From: an uncultured Neomegalonema sp.
Lineage (GTDB): Bacteria > Pseudomonadota > Alphaproteobacteria > Rhodobacterales > Rhodobacteraceae
Length of the DNA: 64,000 nucleotides
Assembly: GCA_937957975.1 (NCBI GenBank)
Contig: CALFFK010000070.1
Span: 38,269-102,268, forward strand
Direction of reading: 5' to 3'
Under the pieces are notes generated by a model. That model was given only the letters and a program-made list of their open reading frames with translations. It made no database searches and was not told the origin of the DNA. Shown here piece by piece: positions 9,299 through 19,042 of this stretch (within the stretch, counting starts at the first letter, position 1; every line of letters starts with the position of its first letter). A program made the translations under genes and the position numbers.

Positions 9299-9326
9299 AA
9301 AGCCCTGCACGAGTGCGGGGCTTTTT
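9299..9326 (+). terminator. rho-independent terminator after the DsbA-like gene
   Basis: Arms AAAGCCCTGCA / TGCGGGGCTTT (one G-T pair) around a short loop, then a run of T. It is 28 bases downstream of the stop codon at 9271. Confidence 0.88.
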
Positions 9327-9356
9327 CATTTGTGGCGGCCTTGACCGCGCACCCCA

Positions 9357-10937
9357 TCAATGCCGGAAATGGCGCATTCCGGTAAAGACCATCGCCAACC
9401 CCATCTCATCGGCGGCGGCAATCACGTCATCATCGCGCATGGAACCGCCCGGCTGAATCACGGCAGTAGCGCCCGCTTCGGCAGCGGTCAGCAAACCATC
9501 CGCAAACGGGAAAAAGGCATCAGAGGCGACAACCGATCCGACAGCCGGCGATTTGGACAACCCCTCCGTACCAGCAATATCTTCAGCCTTGCGTGCCGCG
9601 ATACGCGTGGAGTCCACCCGACTCATCTGCCCCGCACCAATGCCGACAGTCGCACGGTCCTTGGCGTAGACAATGGCATTCGACTTGACGTGTTTGGCCA
9701 CACGCCAGGCGAACATCATATCGGACAGTTCCGCTTCGGTCGGCGCACGTTTTGTGACGCAACGCAGGTCAGCGGCAGCCACTTGACCGGCATCCCGATC
9801 CTGTACGAGCAACCCTCCGGCGACGGGCTTGATGAGCCTTCCCGGTGAGAGTGGATTGGCCAAACCGCCCGTCAGCATCAAGCGAAGGTTCTTTTTCCCG
9901 GCAAAGATCGCACGGGCGTCCGCGTCTGCATCCGGTGCAATGACCACCTCGGTGAAAATCTTCACAATTTCCGCCGCCGTCTCGCCATCGAGTGGCGCAT
10001 TGAGTGCGACGATCCCCCCAAAAGCAGAGGTCGTGTCAGTACGGTATGCTTGGCGATAGGCATCGACCAAAGCGCCGCGCGTTGCGACACCACAAGGGTT
10101 GGCGTGTTTGATAATCGCGCAAGTAACATCCACTTCAGGCACGAATTCCGACACAAGCTCAAAGGCCGCATCCGCATCGCCAATGTTATTATAACTCAGC
10201 GCCTTGCCTTGTAGTAATGATGCGGTCGCAACGCCGGGGCGTGGATCACCCGTCGTATAGAATGCCGCCGATTGGTGCGGATTCTCGCCATAACGCAGGG
10301 ATTGACGCAGCGTTCCGGCCTGCGCCACGCGCCTCGGTTCTGTATCGCCCAGTTGCGCCGCGTACCAGTTCGCAATAGCCGCATCATAAGCTGCCGTTCG
10401 GGCATACGCACGCGCAGCAAGGGCTTTGCGACCTCCGGCGTCGAAACCCCCGTCAGCAACGGCTTTCAGGACATCGGCATAATCATCAGTATCGACCACC
10501 ACGGCAGTATGTTGCCAGTTCTTCGCCCCTGCGCGGATCATGGCAGGACCACCAATATCGATGTTCTCGACACAATCAGCGAAATCCCCGCCCCCGGCCA
10601 CGGTTTCCTCGAACGGGTAAAGCGTGACAACCAGCAGGTCGATACCGGAAATGCCATGCGTATCCATCGCTTCCACATGGTCGGGTCTGTCCCGCAAGGC
10701 CAGCAATCCACCATGTACAGCCGGATGCAGGGTTTTGACACGCCCATCCATCATCTCAGGGTATCCGGTCAATTCGGCCACATCGCGCACGGGCAACCCG
10801 GCTCCGGCAATTGCCTTTGCCGTACCGCCCGTTGATACAAGCTCAACACCGTGTTCATGCAACGCACGGGCAAACCCGGCCAGCCCCGCCTTGTTGGAGA
10901 CGGATAACAGCGCGCGGCGCACGGGTTGTCTGGTCAT
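9357..10937 (-). CDS. purH: bifunctional AICAR formyltransferase / IMP cyclohydrolase
   Basis: Catalyses the last two steps of IMP synthesis: formyl transfer from 10-formyl-THF to AICAR, then ring closure. At 526 residues it is full length. The N-terminal cyclohydrolase domain has S-V-S-N-K-A-G, S-T-G-G-T-A and the [10 protein letters not shown] segment; the formyltransferase domain has K-H-A-N-P-C-G-V-A. Its ATG overlaps the stop of the upstream heparinase-like gene by 4 bases (ATGA), so the two are translationally coupled. This pairing is common in alphaproteobacteria. Confidence 0.97.
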   Translation of the reverse strand: MTRQPVRRALLSVSNKAGLAGFARALHEHGVELVSTGGTAKAIAGAGLPVRDVAELTGYPEMMDGRVKTLHPAVHGGLLALRDRPDHVEAMDTHGISGIDLLVVTLYPFEETVAGGGDFADCVENIDIGGPAMIRAGAKNWQHTAVVVDTDDYADVLKAVADGGFDAGGRKALAARAYARTAAYDAAIANWYAAQLGDTEPRRVAQAGTLRQSLRYGENPHQSAAFYTTGDPRPGVATASLLQGKALSYNNIGDADAAFELVSEFVPEVDVTCAIIKHANPCGVATRGALVDAYRQAYRTDTTSAFGGIVALNAPLDGETAAEIVKIFTEVVIAPDADADARAIFAGKKNLRLMLTGGLANPLSPGRLIKPVAGGLLVQDRDAGQVAAADLRCVTKRAPTEAELSDMMFAWRVAKHVKSNAIVYAKDRATVGIGAGQMSRVDSTRIAARKAEDIAGTEGLSKSPAVGSVVASDAFFPFADGLLTAAEAGATAVIQPGGSMRDDDVIAAADEMGLAMVFTGMRHFRH

Positions 10938-12697
10938 GGATTGTCGGCCTCATCATTCGGAACGATCACCCGACCGCTCATTCGTTTCAAGGCCCAACGG
11001 ACCTGCCCTTCAGTATCACGCAAGGCGCTTTCGATCACAATTTGCTTGGAAGAGATCGGCGCGCCAAGGCCCGGAATATAGACGCTTTCCTCAACGATCA
11101 GCTTACCGCCCGCTTGCATCATCTGCCATGTTTCACCATCAGCAAGCGTCAGGCGCGCCTTGCCATCTGCAACAGCAACGGCCACATCGGGATGCAAGTG
11201 AAATCGGATCGCAAACTTGGGTCCATCCGGGCTTTTCCGCCTTGCGCGGGATCGTTCCAGCGCCCTTGCACCGCCTTTGGCGAGGGTCAGCGTGTCTTCA
11301 CCCCGGAAATCTATCCCATCCGCATCAAGAAACAGGCGTCGATAGTGGATCAGCCCATGCCGCCCTGCATACCCGTCATGCGCGGCGAGCGCCCAAATGC
11401 CACTTTCGTCACGTTGGCTCTGGCAATCCACAATCCGCGCGCAACGGCTTAACCGTCGGAATCGCGCGGTAGCCTTATCTTCAAATTCACATGGCGAACG
11501 GTCAGCAACGGTTAGGGTTGAATGAGCAGCAGAGGCCCGACACGGCCCTTCCCAATCCGTAGACAGATGCGCGCCCGAACCACAATTCACGAAGAGTCTC
11601 TGGTTCCCCGACGCAAAGGAAAGGGCGAGTGGCGCGGCATGGGAACGACGGGCATAAACCCCTTCGGCGGGCGCTCCGGCATCCAGAATTGCCGTAATGC
11701 CCCCGGCTGACAGGCGCAGATAGCCCGCTTTATCGCCTGTTCTTTCCGGCGCGGGGCGCGTATCACCCGATTCAACAAGGACGAGATTGACGAACGCATC
11801 ATCTTCCTCGCGCCCCCCATGAAACATCGCCAAACCGTCATTACCAAGGCGCAGCATTCGCAGAACTGGCGCGGCCCGCTCGATCAAGGGGGTCAGCGTC
11901 CCGGCGAGTGCGTCCTCCCCCGCCGCTTTGGCGTCCTCACGCAACTGCACGAGGGCATACAGCACCTTGAGTAGATCAGAGGGGTTCCGGCTGACCGGCT
12001 CACCATCCGTCTGGAGACAGGCTTTGGCCGCAGATAAGACGCCTTCAATTCCCGGCCTGAGCAAGGCACTCTCGCCCAAAACACAAAGACCGACATAGGC
12101 GGTTCCAAGCGCCGCACGAAGGCGGTCTATCGGCAAGGCTTCACTGGATGCTGTCTTCTGGAGGTAACGGCCCTGTGCAGCCAACGAGCGGAAGAAATCG
12201 CTGCGATAAACCATCTCGGCATTTTCTGTCAGGAGATTGGCGTTCAGACACCACGACACCACACGATCTCCAACGACGGGTGGGCGCCATGCGATACCCC
12301 CGGCCTTGCTGTGTCGATGCAACCATCCATCTGCCATCTTGCGCGCGGCCTTACGGGCCGCATCGCCATCTGCTGCCCGGAAATGCCCCAGCCAGCCAAA
12401 ACCGTGCAATGCCTCGGCCCATGCCACCGATGGTGCATCCGTTCGCCACGGATCGCCCCGCTCAATTCGGGCGGAAGTCCCGGCAAAGGAAAACTGGCCA
12501 CGCAGCAAGGCAGCGGCAGTTTCAGGAGAGCCAATTCTCAGGCTTTCCGGCTTATGCGAAAAACTATCGGGAACCGTTCCACGCGCTGTCGCGCGCCGCG
12601 TTATCCCCGCTTTCCATCCATCACGCAGGCGCGAGACTGTACGTCGCGACAGCCTGCCCGCGTGTCTGGGATCATCCGTCGGATTTCCCTGCGGCAT
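10934..12697 (-). CDS. heparinase II/III family protein
   Basis: 587 residues. It has an N-terminal alpha/alpha-toroid part (about 1-300) and a C-terminal beta-sandwich that includes the conserved N-C-G-S-G region and the [10 protein letters not shown] strand diagnostic of heparinase II/III-like proteins. There is no clear signal peptide, so action on a secreted polysaccharide is uncertain. It is fixed upstream of purH in many alphaproteobacteria, which argues for a housekeeping cell-envelope role and not for heparin degradation. The start codon has GAGG 8-9 bases upstream. The substrate is unknown. Confidence 0.85.
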   Translation of the reverse strand: MPQGNPTDDPRHAGRLSRRTVSRLRDGWKAGITRRATARGTVPDSFSHKPESLRIGSPETAAALLRGQFSFAGTSARIERGDPWRTDAPSVAWAEALHGFGWLGHFRAADGDAARKAARKMADGWLHRHSKAGGIAWRPPVVGDRVVSWCLNANLLTENAEMVYRSDFFRSLAAQGRYLQKTASSEALPIDRLRAALGTAYVGLCVLGESALLRPGIEGVLSAAKACLQTDGEPVSRNPSDLLKVLYALVQLREDAKAAGEDALAGTLTPLIERAAPVLRMLRLGNDGLAMFHGGREEDDAFVNLVLVESGDTRPAPERTGDKAGYLRLSAGGITAILDAGAPAEGVYARRSHAAPLALSFASGNQRLFVNCGSGAHLSTDWEGPCRASAAHSTLTVADRSPCEFEDKATARFRRLSRCARIVDCQSQRDESGIWALAAHDGYAGRHGLIHYRRLFLDADGIDFRGEDTLTLAKGGARALERSRARRKSPDGPKFAIRFHLHPDVAVAVADGKARLTLADGETWQMMQAGGKLIVEESVYIPGLGAPISSKQIVIESALRDTEGQVRWALKRMSGRVIVPNDEADNP

Positions 12698-12799
12698 CGT
12701 TGGCCGCCTCTCTGCTCTGTTTGCCCTGAACCGAAATTAAGGTTTTCCCAACGCTTTGTCACGCGCTACGGTTATATCTCTGGAACAGGGAGATAAACG

Positions 12800-13078
12800 A
12801 TGATTGGTTGGATGGCGTGGACATGGCCAACAGCGGCCTTCTTCCTGTTTGTATTCTCCGCAATCGCTTTCATGGGATTTCTGGAATACCGCTCGCCGGG
12901 TGGCAACCCGCGTGATGGTATCCTTGGATTGCACACAACACGGGGAGACCGGTTATTCATCGGCCTGCTGGGATCGGCCTTCATCATGCTCGGCTGGCTT
13001 GGTATAATGAGCACCCCACTTTGGGGCGGCCTGGCCATCGCCATCGCATGGGTGGCATTCTGTTTTTGGAAAGTCTGA
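12800..13078 (+). CDS. small integral membrane protein, DUF2160 family
   Basis: 92 residues with three hydrophobic segments (about 4-25, 52-70 and 73-90). The loop containing the R-S-P-G-G-N-P-R-D-G-I-L-G-L sequence is characteristic of DUF2160. Relatives occur in glycerol ABC transporter operons (GlpU), but no such transporter is present here; the gene stands alone between heparinase-like/purH and tgt, ending 2 bases from the convergent tgt. The function is unknown. Confidence 0.75.
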   Translation: MIGWMAWTWPTAAFFLFVFSAIAFMGFLEYRSPGGNPRDGILGLHTTRGDRLFIGLLGSAFIMLGWLGIMSTPLWGGLAIAIAWVAFCFWKV

Positions 13079-13080
13079 CG

Positions 13081-14211
13081 TCAGACGAGCGATTCAATAT
13101 CGCCGGATAAACGCTCCTCTTCAAACTGCGCAACGAACCCGTCAAAATTATCCGCCGCAATCGCATCGCGAATACCCTGCATTAACCGTTGGTAATACCG
13201 AAGGTTATGCCATGTCAGCAGCATGGAAGCGATGATCTCCTGCGACCGGTGAACATGATGCAGATACGCGCGGCTGTAATCGGTGCAGCACGGGCAATCA
13301 CAGGTCGCATCCAGCGGGCGCGGATCTTCGGCATGGCGCGCGTTGCGGATATTGACCGGTCCACGCGGCGTGAAACCCTGTCCCGTGCGCCCGGATCGGC
13401 TCGGCATCACGCAATCGAACATATCGATTCCCCGCGCAACAGCCCCCACAATGTCCTCCGGCTTGCCAACTCCCATCAGATAACGGGGGCGGTCGATTGG
13501 CAGATGATCCACGCAATGATCGAGAGTCGAGAACATCATCTCTTGCCCCTCCCCCACCGCCAGCCCGCCAACCGCATAGCCATCAAAGCCGATTTTCTTC
13601 AATGCCTCTGCACTTTCTTCACGCAAATCGGGATGAACGCCCCCTTGCTGAATACCAAACAGCGCATGACCGGGCCGCGTACCAAAGGCTGCGCGGGATC
13701 GTTCAGCCCAACGCATCGACAGGTGCATCGACGTGACTGCCTCGTCGCGGGTGCAGGGATAGGGCGTGCATTCGTCAAAACACATCACAATATCCGACCC
13801 AAGCTGACGCTGGATCTCCATCGAGGTTTCAGGACTGAGCAGGTGTTTCGACCCGTCTATATGCGAGGCGAACGTCACCCCCTCTTCCGTCAACTTACGT
13901 AGTTTCGACAGTGACATGACCTGAAACCCGCCTGAATCAGTCAGGATAGGCCGGTCCCAATTCATAAAGCCGTGCAATCCCCCCAATCGCTCCATTCGGG
14001 GCGCACCGGGGCGCAGCATCAGATGGTAGGTATTCCCAAGCAGGACATCCGCCCCCGTCTCCCGCACCGACCCAGGCAGCATCGCCTTGACGGTCGCCGC
14101 AGTTCCCACCGGCATAAACGCAGGTGTACGAATATCCCCGCGCGGAGTGGAAAGAACACCTGTGCGAGCCTTGTTGCTCGTGGCATTGAGAGAAAAGCGA
14201 ATATCGGTCAT
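13081..14211 (-). CDS. tgt: tRNA-guanine (queuine) transglycosylase
   Basis: Exchanges guanine 34 for the queuosine precursor preQ1 in tRNAs with GUN anticodons. At 376 residues it is full length. Visible are [10 protein letters not shown] (active-site region), [14 protein letters not shown] and the zinc site C-D-C-P-C-C followed by His in T-W-H-N-L. The M-P-S-R-S-G-R-T-G loop is slightly divergent from the usual M-P-T-R-N. It overlaps the upstream peroxiredoxin gene by 4 bases. Confidence 0.97.
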   Translation of the reverse strand: MTDIRFSLNATSNKARTGVLSTPRGDIRTPAFMPVGTAATVKAMLPGSVRETGADVLLGNTYHLMLRPGAPRMERLGGLHGFMNWDRPILTDSGGFQVMSLSKLRKLTEEGVTFASHIDGSKHLLSPETSMEIQRQLGSDIVMCFDECTPYPCTRDEAVTSMHLSMRWAERSRAAFGTRPGHALFGIQQGGVHPDLREESAEALKKIGFDGYAVGGLAVGEGQEMMFSTLDHCVDHLPIDRPRYLMGVGKPEDIVGAVARGIDMFDCVMPSRSGRTGQGFTPRGPVNIRNARHAEDPRPLDATCDCPCCTDYSRAYLHHVHRSQEIIASMLLTWHNLRYYQRLMQGIRDAIAADNFDGFVAQFEEERLSGDIESLV

Positions 14212-14774
14212 GCGTTCTCGTTCAACCAGTCCAGAACATCCACCGCCGCGCGATCCGGCGGAAAGACAGGGTAGAAGACCTTCTTCACGAAACTGTCTTC
14301 AATCACCAGCGTTATGCGCTTGAAATAAATTGTGTCACCGATGCTGAAACGCGGCAAGGCCATGGCATCGCCCAATACGAAATCACGATCACTGAGAAGC
14401 GGATAGGGCAGATGCAGCCGCTCTGCCGCTTCTTTCTGCTCCCCGGTTGCCTGGGTCGAAAGGCCAAACACGCGCCCTGCCCCGGCTTTCGTCAGTTCTT
14501 CATGCAAGTCACGGAAGGCGCAGGCTTGCGGCGTACAGCCCCGCGCACCGGGGATACCGTCCCATCCTTCGGGCAGATCGGTTCCCGGCGTGCCGGTCAT
14601 CGGATAAACAAAAACCACCGTGCGACCGGGCGCAGACAGATCGACATTCGTATCATCTGTCGAGGACAGCGGCATGGAGGGCACGGCACAGCCCTTGACC
14701 CGTTCCCCCGCGCCGTCGTCTTCGGGTTGTGGCAGCATATTCCAGTCCACATTCGTCAGGCTGTTGTTGTTCAT
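14208..14774 (-). CDS. peroxiredoxin (AhpC/TSA redoxin family)
   Basis: Thiol peroxidase-like protein of about 188 residues. The central redoxin fold has [11 protein letters not shown] then [10 protein letters not shown], where the peroxidatic Cys follows the G-A-R-G motif and a second Cys lies four residues on, as in PrxQ/BCP-type enzymes. Two adjacent ATGs at 14777 and 14774 compete; AGGG is 7 bases before 14774, so I use that one. The open frame continues upstream to 14975 but overlaps the divergent ATPase zeta gene and has no RBS. It forms an ATGA-coupled operon with tgt. Confidence 0.85.
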   Translation of the reverse strand: MNNNSLTNVDWNMLPQPEDDGAGERVKGCAVPSMPLSSTDDTNVDLSAPGRTVVFVYPMTGTPGTDLPEGWDGIPGARGCTPQACAFRDLHEELTKAGAGRVFGLSTQATGEQKEAAERLHLPYPLLSDRDFVLGDAMALPRFSIGDTIYFKRITLVIEDSFVKKVFYPVFPPDRAAVDVLDWLNENA

Positions 14775-14847
14775 CATCTCACCCTTCCGCTCGTCGCCCC
14801 GCCGCACTATATGAACCGATAACTCAATCTTGAAACGGGAATCGACC

Positions 14848-15171
14848 ATGGCCAGCATGAAGGATCGCGAAAAGGCGTTCGAAACCAAATTCGCCCATGA
14901 TGCGGAGATGAATTTCAAGGCCGAAGCGCGCCGCAACCGCCTGCTCGCCGCATGGGTTGGCGAAAAGCTGGGCATGAGCGACGAGGATACGGCGGCCTAT
15001 GCTGGTACGTTGATCGCCGCCGATATGAAGGATGCGGGCGACGACGATGTGATCGATCAGATCATGGCCGACGCTGCCAAGCGCGATGCAACTCTCGACC
15101 GCGATGAGCTGAAGGCGAAGTCCGCCGAATTTCTGACCCGGACCCGTGCGGAGTTGATGGACGAGGGCTGA
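14848..15171 (+). CDS. F1-ATPase inhibitor zeta subunit (DUF1476)
   Basis: 107 residues. D-R-E-K-A-F-E-x-K-F-A-H-D and A-R-R-N-R-L-L-A-x-W are the signature of the alphaproteobacterial zeta subunit, which binds F1-ATPase through its N-terminal helix and blocks ATP hydrolysis. The start ATG 14848 is preceded by GGGA; the upstream ATG at 14830 would add six poorly conserved residues. The gene is divergent from peroxiredoxin-tgt. It is a good taxonomic marker for Alphaproteobacteria. Confidence 0.92.
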   Translation: MASMKDREKAFETKFAHDAEMNFKAEARRNRLLAAWVGEKLGMSDEDTAAYAGTLIAADMKDAGDDDVIDQIMADAAKRDATLDRDELKAKSAEFLTRTRAELMDEG

Positions 15172-15179
15172 GACCCACT

Positions 15180-15347
15180 TTGCGCCGGAAGGCCGACCTT
15201 CCCACGAAACCGTGCGAAACATGCGGTCGGCCTTTCGCGTGGAGGAAGAAATGGGCAGATGTCTGGGACGAAGTGAAATACTGCTCGGAAAGGTGTCGTC
15301 GCGAACGAAACCGGAAACCGCGCAATGACGGCGATAAAGCTTCGTAA
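15180..15347 (+). CDS. DUF2256 zinc-ribbon mini-protein, translated from TTG
   Basis: A 55-residue protein starting at TTG, with M-R-R-K-A-D-L-P-T-K-P-C-E-T-C-G-R-P-F-x-W-R-K-K-W and a second Cys pair C-S-E-R-C, giving the CxxC...CxxxC zinc-ribbon layout of DUF2256. These small proteins are regularly found next to iron-sulfur photolyase/cryptochrome genes, exactly as here: its 3' end overlaps the photolyase start by 23 bases in another frame. A GAGGG 11 bases upstream may serve as RBS. The biochemical role is unknown; a link to the photolyase is inferred from context. Confidence 0.85.
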   Translation: MRRKADLPTKPCETCGRPFAWRKKWADVWDEVKYCSERCRRERNRKPRNDGDKAS

Positions 15348-16863
15348 TCTCATCGTCGTCTGCGGCGATCAACTCGACCATGACAGCGTCGCGCTCGACG
15401 GTTTCGATCCCGCACGCGACGCCATTCTGATGACGGAAGCGGCGGAAGAGGCCACGTATATCTGGCAATCCAAGCGCCGGATCGCCCTCTTCTTTGCGGC
15501 CATGCGCCATTTTCGCGATGCCCAACGCAAGGTGGAACGCACGGTTCTCTACAATGCACTGGACGATGAAAAAGCACCCGGCAGCCTTGCAAGCGGCCTG
15601 AAAACCACCATTGCACAATACGATCCCGAACAGGTCATCATGGTCCAACCGGGTGATTGGCGGGTACGCGAGACATTGGAGGACGCAGCAGGGAAAACCG
15701 GCGTGCCCTTTTCAATGCTCGAAGACGGGCATTTCTTCACCACCATCCATGATTTCATGGGATTCGCAGACGGGCGAAAACGCTTCATCATGGAAGATTT
15801 CTACCGGATGATGCGCAAGCAAACCGGCCTGTTGATGGACGATGGGCAACCAGCCGGAGGCGCGTGGAACTACGATAAGGACAATCGTAAAGCATTCGGC
15901 AAGAACGGCCCCGGCCTGATCGCCCCCCGCGCCCATTATCAGCCTGATCCAGTCACGCTCGACGTATTGCGCCTTGTTGAAAAGAGGTTTGCAGATTCGC
16001 CGGGAACATTGGAAAATTTTGGCGAACCCGTCACCAGAGAAGACGCGCTTCACGCACTCGACGATTTTGTTGCCAATCGACTGCGTGATTTCGGAATGCA
16101 TCAGGATGCGATGTGGGACGGCAGTTCTACCCTGAATCATTCGCGCATTTCTGCGGCCCTCAATCTCAAGCTTATTGGACCACGTGAAGCCTGTGATGCC
16201 GCTATCGCAGCGTATGAAGAAGGGGCCGCTCCCCTGAACGCGGTAGAGGGATTCGTGCGACAAATTCTGGGGTGGCGGGAATGGGTGCGCGGTCTCTATT
16301 GGACGCGGATGCCGGACTATGCCGATTTGAACGCGCTAGGAGCAGACCGCAGCATTCCTGATTTTTTCTGGACGGGTAATACGGACATGGCCTGTCTGCG
16401 CGATATGATCACGCGACTGCTGCGCACGGGTTACGCCCATCATATCGAACGGTTGATGGGAATGGGGCTGTACCTGATGATGATCGGCACGCGACCCTAT
16501 GACACACATGATTGGCATATGGGTCTTTATCTCGATGCAATCGACTGGGTTTCCCTGCCCAATATGCTTGGGATGAGCCAGCACGCGGATGGTGGTATTG
16601 TCGGCACGAAACCCTACTGCGCGTCAGGTGCTTATATCGACCGAATGAGTAATTATTGTAATGGCTGTCGTTTCGATCCGAAACAGTCTACCGGCGAGCG
16701 TGCATGCCCTTTTACGACGCTGTATTGGGATTTTCTGGCTCGCCACGAGGAGCGTTTTTCGGACAACAGACGCATGGCATTACAGGTAAACAATTTGCGA
16801 CGAAAGGACGTGCACGAATTGAAAATCATTCGTGCACGGGCTGAAAAACTCCGTAATATCTGA
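15325..16863 (+). CDS. iron-sulfur bacterial cryptochrome/photolyase (PhrB type)
   Basis: 512-residue flavoprotein of the FeS-BCP family, known for repair of (6-4) photoproducts by PhrB. It begins with the N-terminal antenna-binding domain (L-I-V-V-C-G-D-Q-L). Four cysteines at 357, 445, 448 and 461 keep the spacing of the [4Fe-4S] ligands in PhrB (C-x87-C-x2-C-x12-C), so the cluster is predicted intact. The FAD-binding helices, including H-H-I-E-R-L-M-G-M-G, are clear. It overlaps the DUF2256 gene. No light-responsive regulator is nearby. Confidence 0.93.
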   Translation: MTAIKLRNLIVVCGDQLDHDSVALDGFDPARDAILMTEAAEEATYIWQSKRRIALFFAAMRHFRDAQRKVERTVLYNALDDEKAPGSLASGLKTTIAQYDPEQVIMVQPGDWRVRETLEDAAGKTGVPFSMLEDGHFFTTIHDFMGFADGRKRFIMEDFYRMMRKQTGLLMDDGQPAGGAWNYDKDNRKAFGKNGPGLIAPRAHYQPDPVTLDVLRLVEKRFADSPGTLENFGEPVTREDALHALDDFVANRLRDFGMHQDAMWDGSSTLNHSRISAALNLKLIGPREACDAAIAAYEEGAAPLNAVEGFVRQILGWREWVRGLYWTRMPDYADLNALGADRSIPDFFWTGNTDMACLRDMITRLLRTGYAHHIERLMGMGLYLMMIGTRPYDTHDWHMGLYLDAIDWVSLPNMLGMSQHADGGIVGTKPYCASGAYIDRMSNYCNGCRFDPKQSTGERACPFTTLYWDFLARHEERFSDNRRMALQVNNLRRKDVHELKIIRARAEKLRNI

Positions 16864-17042
16864 TTGTTCCGGTCGTTAAGGCAACAGCAAGATGTTAAGT
16901 ATACGACATATGGCAAATATCTGATTCCATAGATAAAACATTAAAACAAGCGTGACACTGGCTTCGGTTCGCGGTATGTGGCGCATATCTTGAAGATAAG
17001 AATGATGATCGCGCAAAGCGACGCTTTCAGGGAGAGTTATGG

Positions 17043-17465
17043 ATGGACGGAATGGACACCGATCTACAGGAATATGTTCCCCACGCAGCCGAAGAATTTA
17101 TGAATGAGCGACAGGAGGAATTCTTTCGCAAACGACTTCTGGACTGGAAAAATGACATCCTGCGCGAGTCACAGGAAACTGTCTCAACGCTCCAGAACGA
17201 TACGCATAACGTCCCGGATGTTGCTGATCGGGCATCGGAGGAAACGGATCGCGCCATTGAATTGCGCACCCGCGACCGCCAGCGCAAGCTGATAAGTAAA
17301 ATCGACTCGGCCCTGCGCCGTCTCGACGAAGGGGAATACGGATATTGCGAACAAACCGGCGACCCCATCAATCTGAAGCGTCTGATGGCACGTCCAACTG
17401 CAACGTTGTCACTTGAAGCGCAGGAGTCGCATGAACGTAAGGAAAAGGTCTATCGCGAAGACTGA
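17043..17465 (+). CDS. dksA: RNA polymerase-binding transcription factor DksA, one-cysteine form
   Basis: 140 residues, canonical length. It binds in the RNA polymerase secondary channel and potentiates ppGpp. The coiled-coil tip D59-x2-D62-x-A64 is conserved. The C-terminal globular domain keeps only one of the four zinc-ligand cysteines (Cys102); the others are replaced (C-E-Q-T and T-L-S-L-E-A). Zinc-poor DksA forms are known in alphaproteobacteria, so this is likely functional and zinc-independent. GGAGAG lies 6 bases before the ATG. Confidence 0.9.
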   Translation: MDGMDTDLQEYVPHAAEEFMNERQEEFFRKRLLDWKNDILRESQETVSTLQNDTHNVPDVADRASEETDRAIELRTRDRQRKLISKIDSALRRLDEGEYGYCEQTGDPINLKRLMARPTATLSLEAQESHERKEKVYRED

Positions 17466-17524
17466 TCCTGTGTGACAAGCGGGGCGGTCCATGATTTCTG
17501 CCTCGCAATACGGATATACCGCGT

Positions 17525-19042
17525 ATGACCGGAACCAAGAGGGCAGCTGCCGCCTCCACGCCTGACGCTTCCGGGCCAGCAATAACCAATGACCGATTCG
17601 GCGTGATTGATATAGGCTCGAACTCGGTTCGCTTCGTTGTGTTCGACAGCGCAATGCGAAGCCCCGCATACTTCTTCAACGAAAAAGTCTATTGTGGCCT
17701 CGGCAGCGATATCGAGACGACAGGAGCCTTGCCACCCACAGGCAAAGCCAAGGCTTTCTCTACCCTGCGCCGCTTCGCACTTCTCGCCAGGGCGCTGGAG
17801 GTACGCGATGTCGTCACCATTGCGACCGCCGCAATGCGGGACGCATCGGATGGTGCAGATTTTGCGAAGGAAATCGAGGCAGGGACCGGCCTGCGTGTCC
17901 GAATCGTCAGTGGCAAGGATGAAGGTCGCTTCTCCGCACTTGGCGTCTTGCTCGGTGATCGACGAACCGAAGGAATCGTTGCGGATATTGGCGGCGCATC
18001 AATGGAACTTGCATTTTTGCAGGCCGGTGCTGTCCGCCATTGCACAACCACACCGCTCGGCCCGTTGCGCCTCAAGGAAACCGGCCTGACGAGCGATGTC
18101 CTTGCCGCCTATATTCGTAAGAAGATCAATGAGAACCTGCCAGATGGCACCCGCCCCGGCCTTGGGTTGACGCTGGTGGGTGGTGGCTGGCGAGCCTTTG
18201 CATCCCTTGTGATGCGGCGCACGAAATACCCCTTGCGCGTTCTGCATGGGTACGAATTCACACGCGAACAGGCGTTGGAGACCTGTGATTGGCTGACCGG
18301 AAATGACGCGCCGGACCTCACAGTACACGGCCTTTCAAAAACCCGCGCAGAGAATGCACCATGGACCGCCCACGTTCTTCGCGCTGTCATTGAACGATTG
18401 GAACCCGGAAACCTTGCCGTATCGTCCTGCGGGCTGCGTGAGGGTGTTCTGTACGAGAGCCTGACCCCGGCCATGCGCTGCGATGACCCGTTAACGCAAT
18501 CTGCGCAACTGATGGAGCGGGTGGAGGGGCGGTTCCCCGGCTTTGGAGCGGAACTTGCCCTATGGTGCAAGTCTGCCCTGCCTGAGATGCCCGAACGTAT
18601 GCGCCTTGCCGCGTGTATGTTGGCCGATGTGAACTGGCGGGTACACCCCGATTACCGCGCTGGCGCTTGCTTTACCACAGCCACACAATCCAGCCTCGTT
18701 GGCATGACCCATACCGAACGCATGATACTCGCCGTCGCCCTCGCCTATCGGTACAAATATGCAAAAGCGACGGTGGAGCGCAACGGAGGCAGCGCAATCC
18801 TCGACAAGGAACAACGCCGGATCGCCGAAGCGACTGGTCGCATCATTCGGCTTGGCGCGATGTTGACAGGGGCAACGCCGGAGTTACTGCACCGTTGCTC
18901 GCTGCACCGTGATGCAACGACGTTAACGCTGACGATACCGACCGATCTCGAAGCGCTTGCATCCGAAGCGGTGGAGCGGCGTCTCGATACGGCAGCATCA
19001 CTTCTGGAGCTTGCTCCGAAAATGGTGACGGGCGGCAAATAA
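17525..19042 (+). CDS. Ppx/GppA family exopolyphosphatase/pppGpp phosphatase
   Basis: 505 residues. The ASKHA fold has the first phosphate loop in F-G-V-I-D-I-G-S-N-S-V-R and the second in A-D-I-G-G-A-S-M-E-L; the T-A-A-M-R-D-A segment and the HD-like C-terminal helical domain follow. The product hydrolyses polyphosphate and/or pppGpp, which would complement DksA encoded just upstream in the stringent response. A Thr/Ala-rich 24-residue N-terminal extension precedes the core. The last 45 bases overlap the convergent rlmB. Confidence 0.88.
   Translation: MTGTKRAAAASTPDASGPAITNDRFGVIDIGSNSVRFVVFDSAMRSPAYFFNEKVYCGLGSDIETTGALPPTGKAKAFSTLRRFALLARALEVRDVVTIATAAMRDASDGADFAKEIEAGTGLRVRIVSGKDEGRFSALGVLLGDRRTEGIVADIGGASMELAFLQAGAVRHCTTTPLGPLRLKETGLTSDVLAAYIRKKINENLPDGTRPGLGLTLVGGGWRAFASLVMRRTKYPLRVLHGYEFTREQALETCDWLTGNDAPDLTVHGLSKTRAENAPWTAHVLRAVIERLEPGNLAVSSCGLREGVLYESLTPAMRCDDPLTQSAQLMERVEGRFPGFGAELALWCKSALPEMPERMRLAACMLADVNWRVHPDYRAGACFTTATQSSLVGMTHTERMILAVALAYRYKYAKATVERNGGSAILDKEQRRIAEATGRIIRLGAMLTGATPELLHRCSLHRDATTLTLTIPTDLEALASEAVERRLDTAASLLELAPKMVTGGK

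Noticed and set aside
14824..15648. 274-residue open frame on the minus strand
   Set aside because: Antisense to ATPase zeta, DUF2256 and the photolyase start, all well supported.
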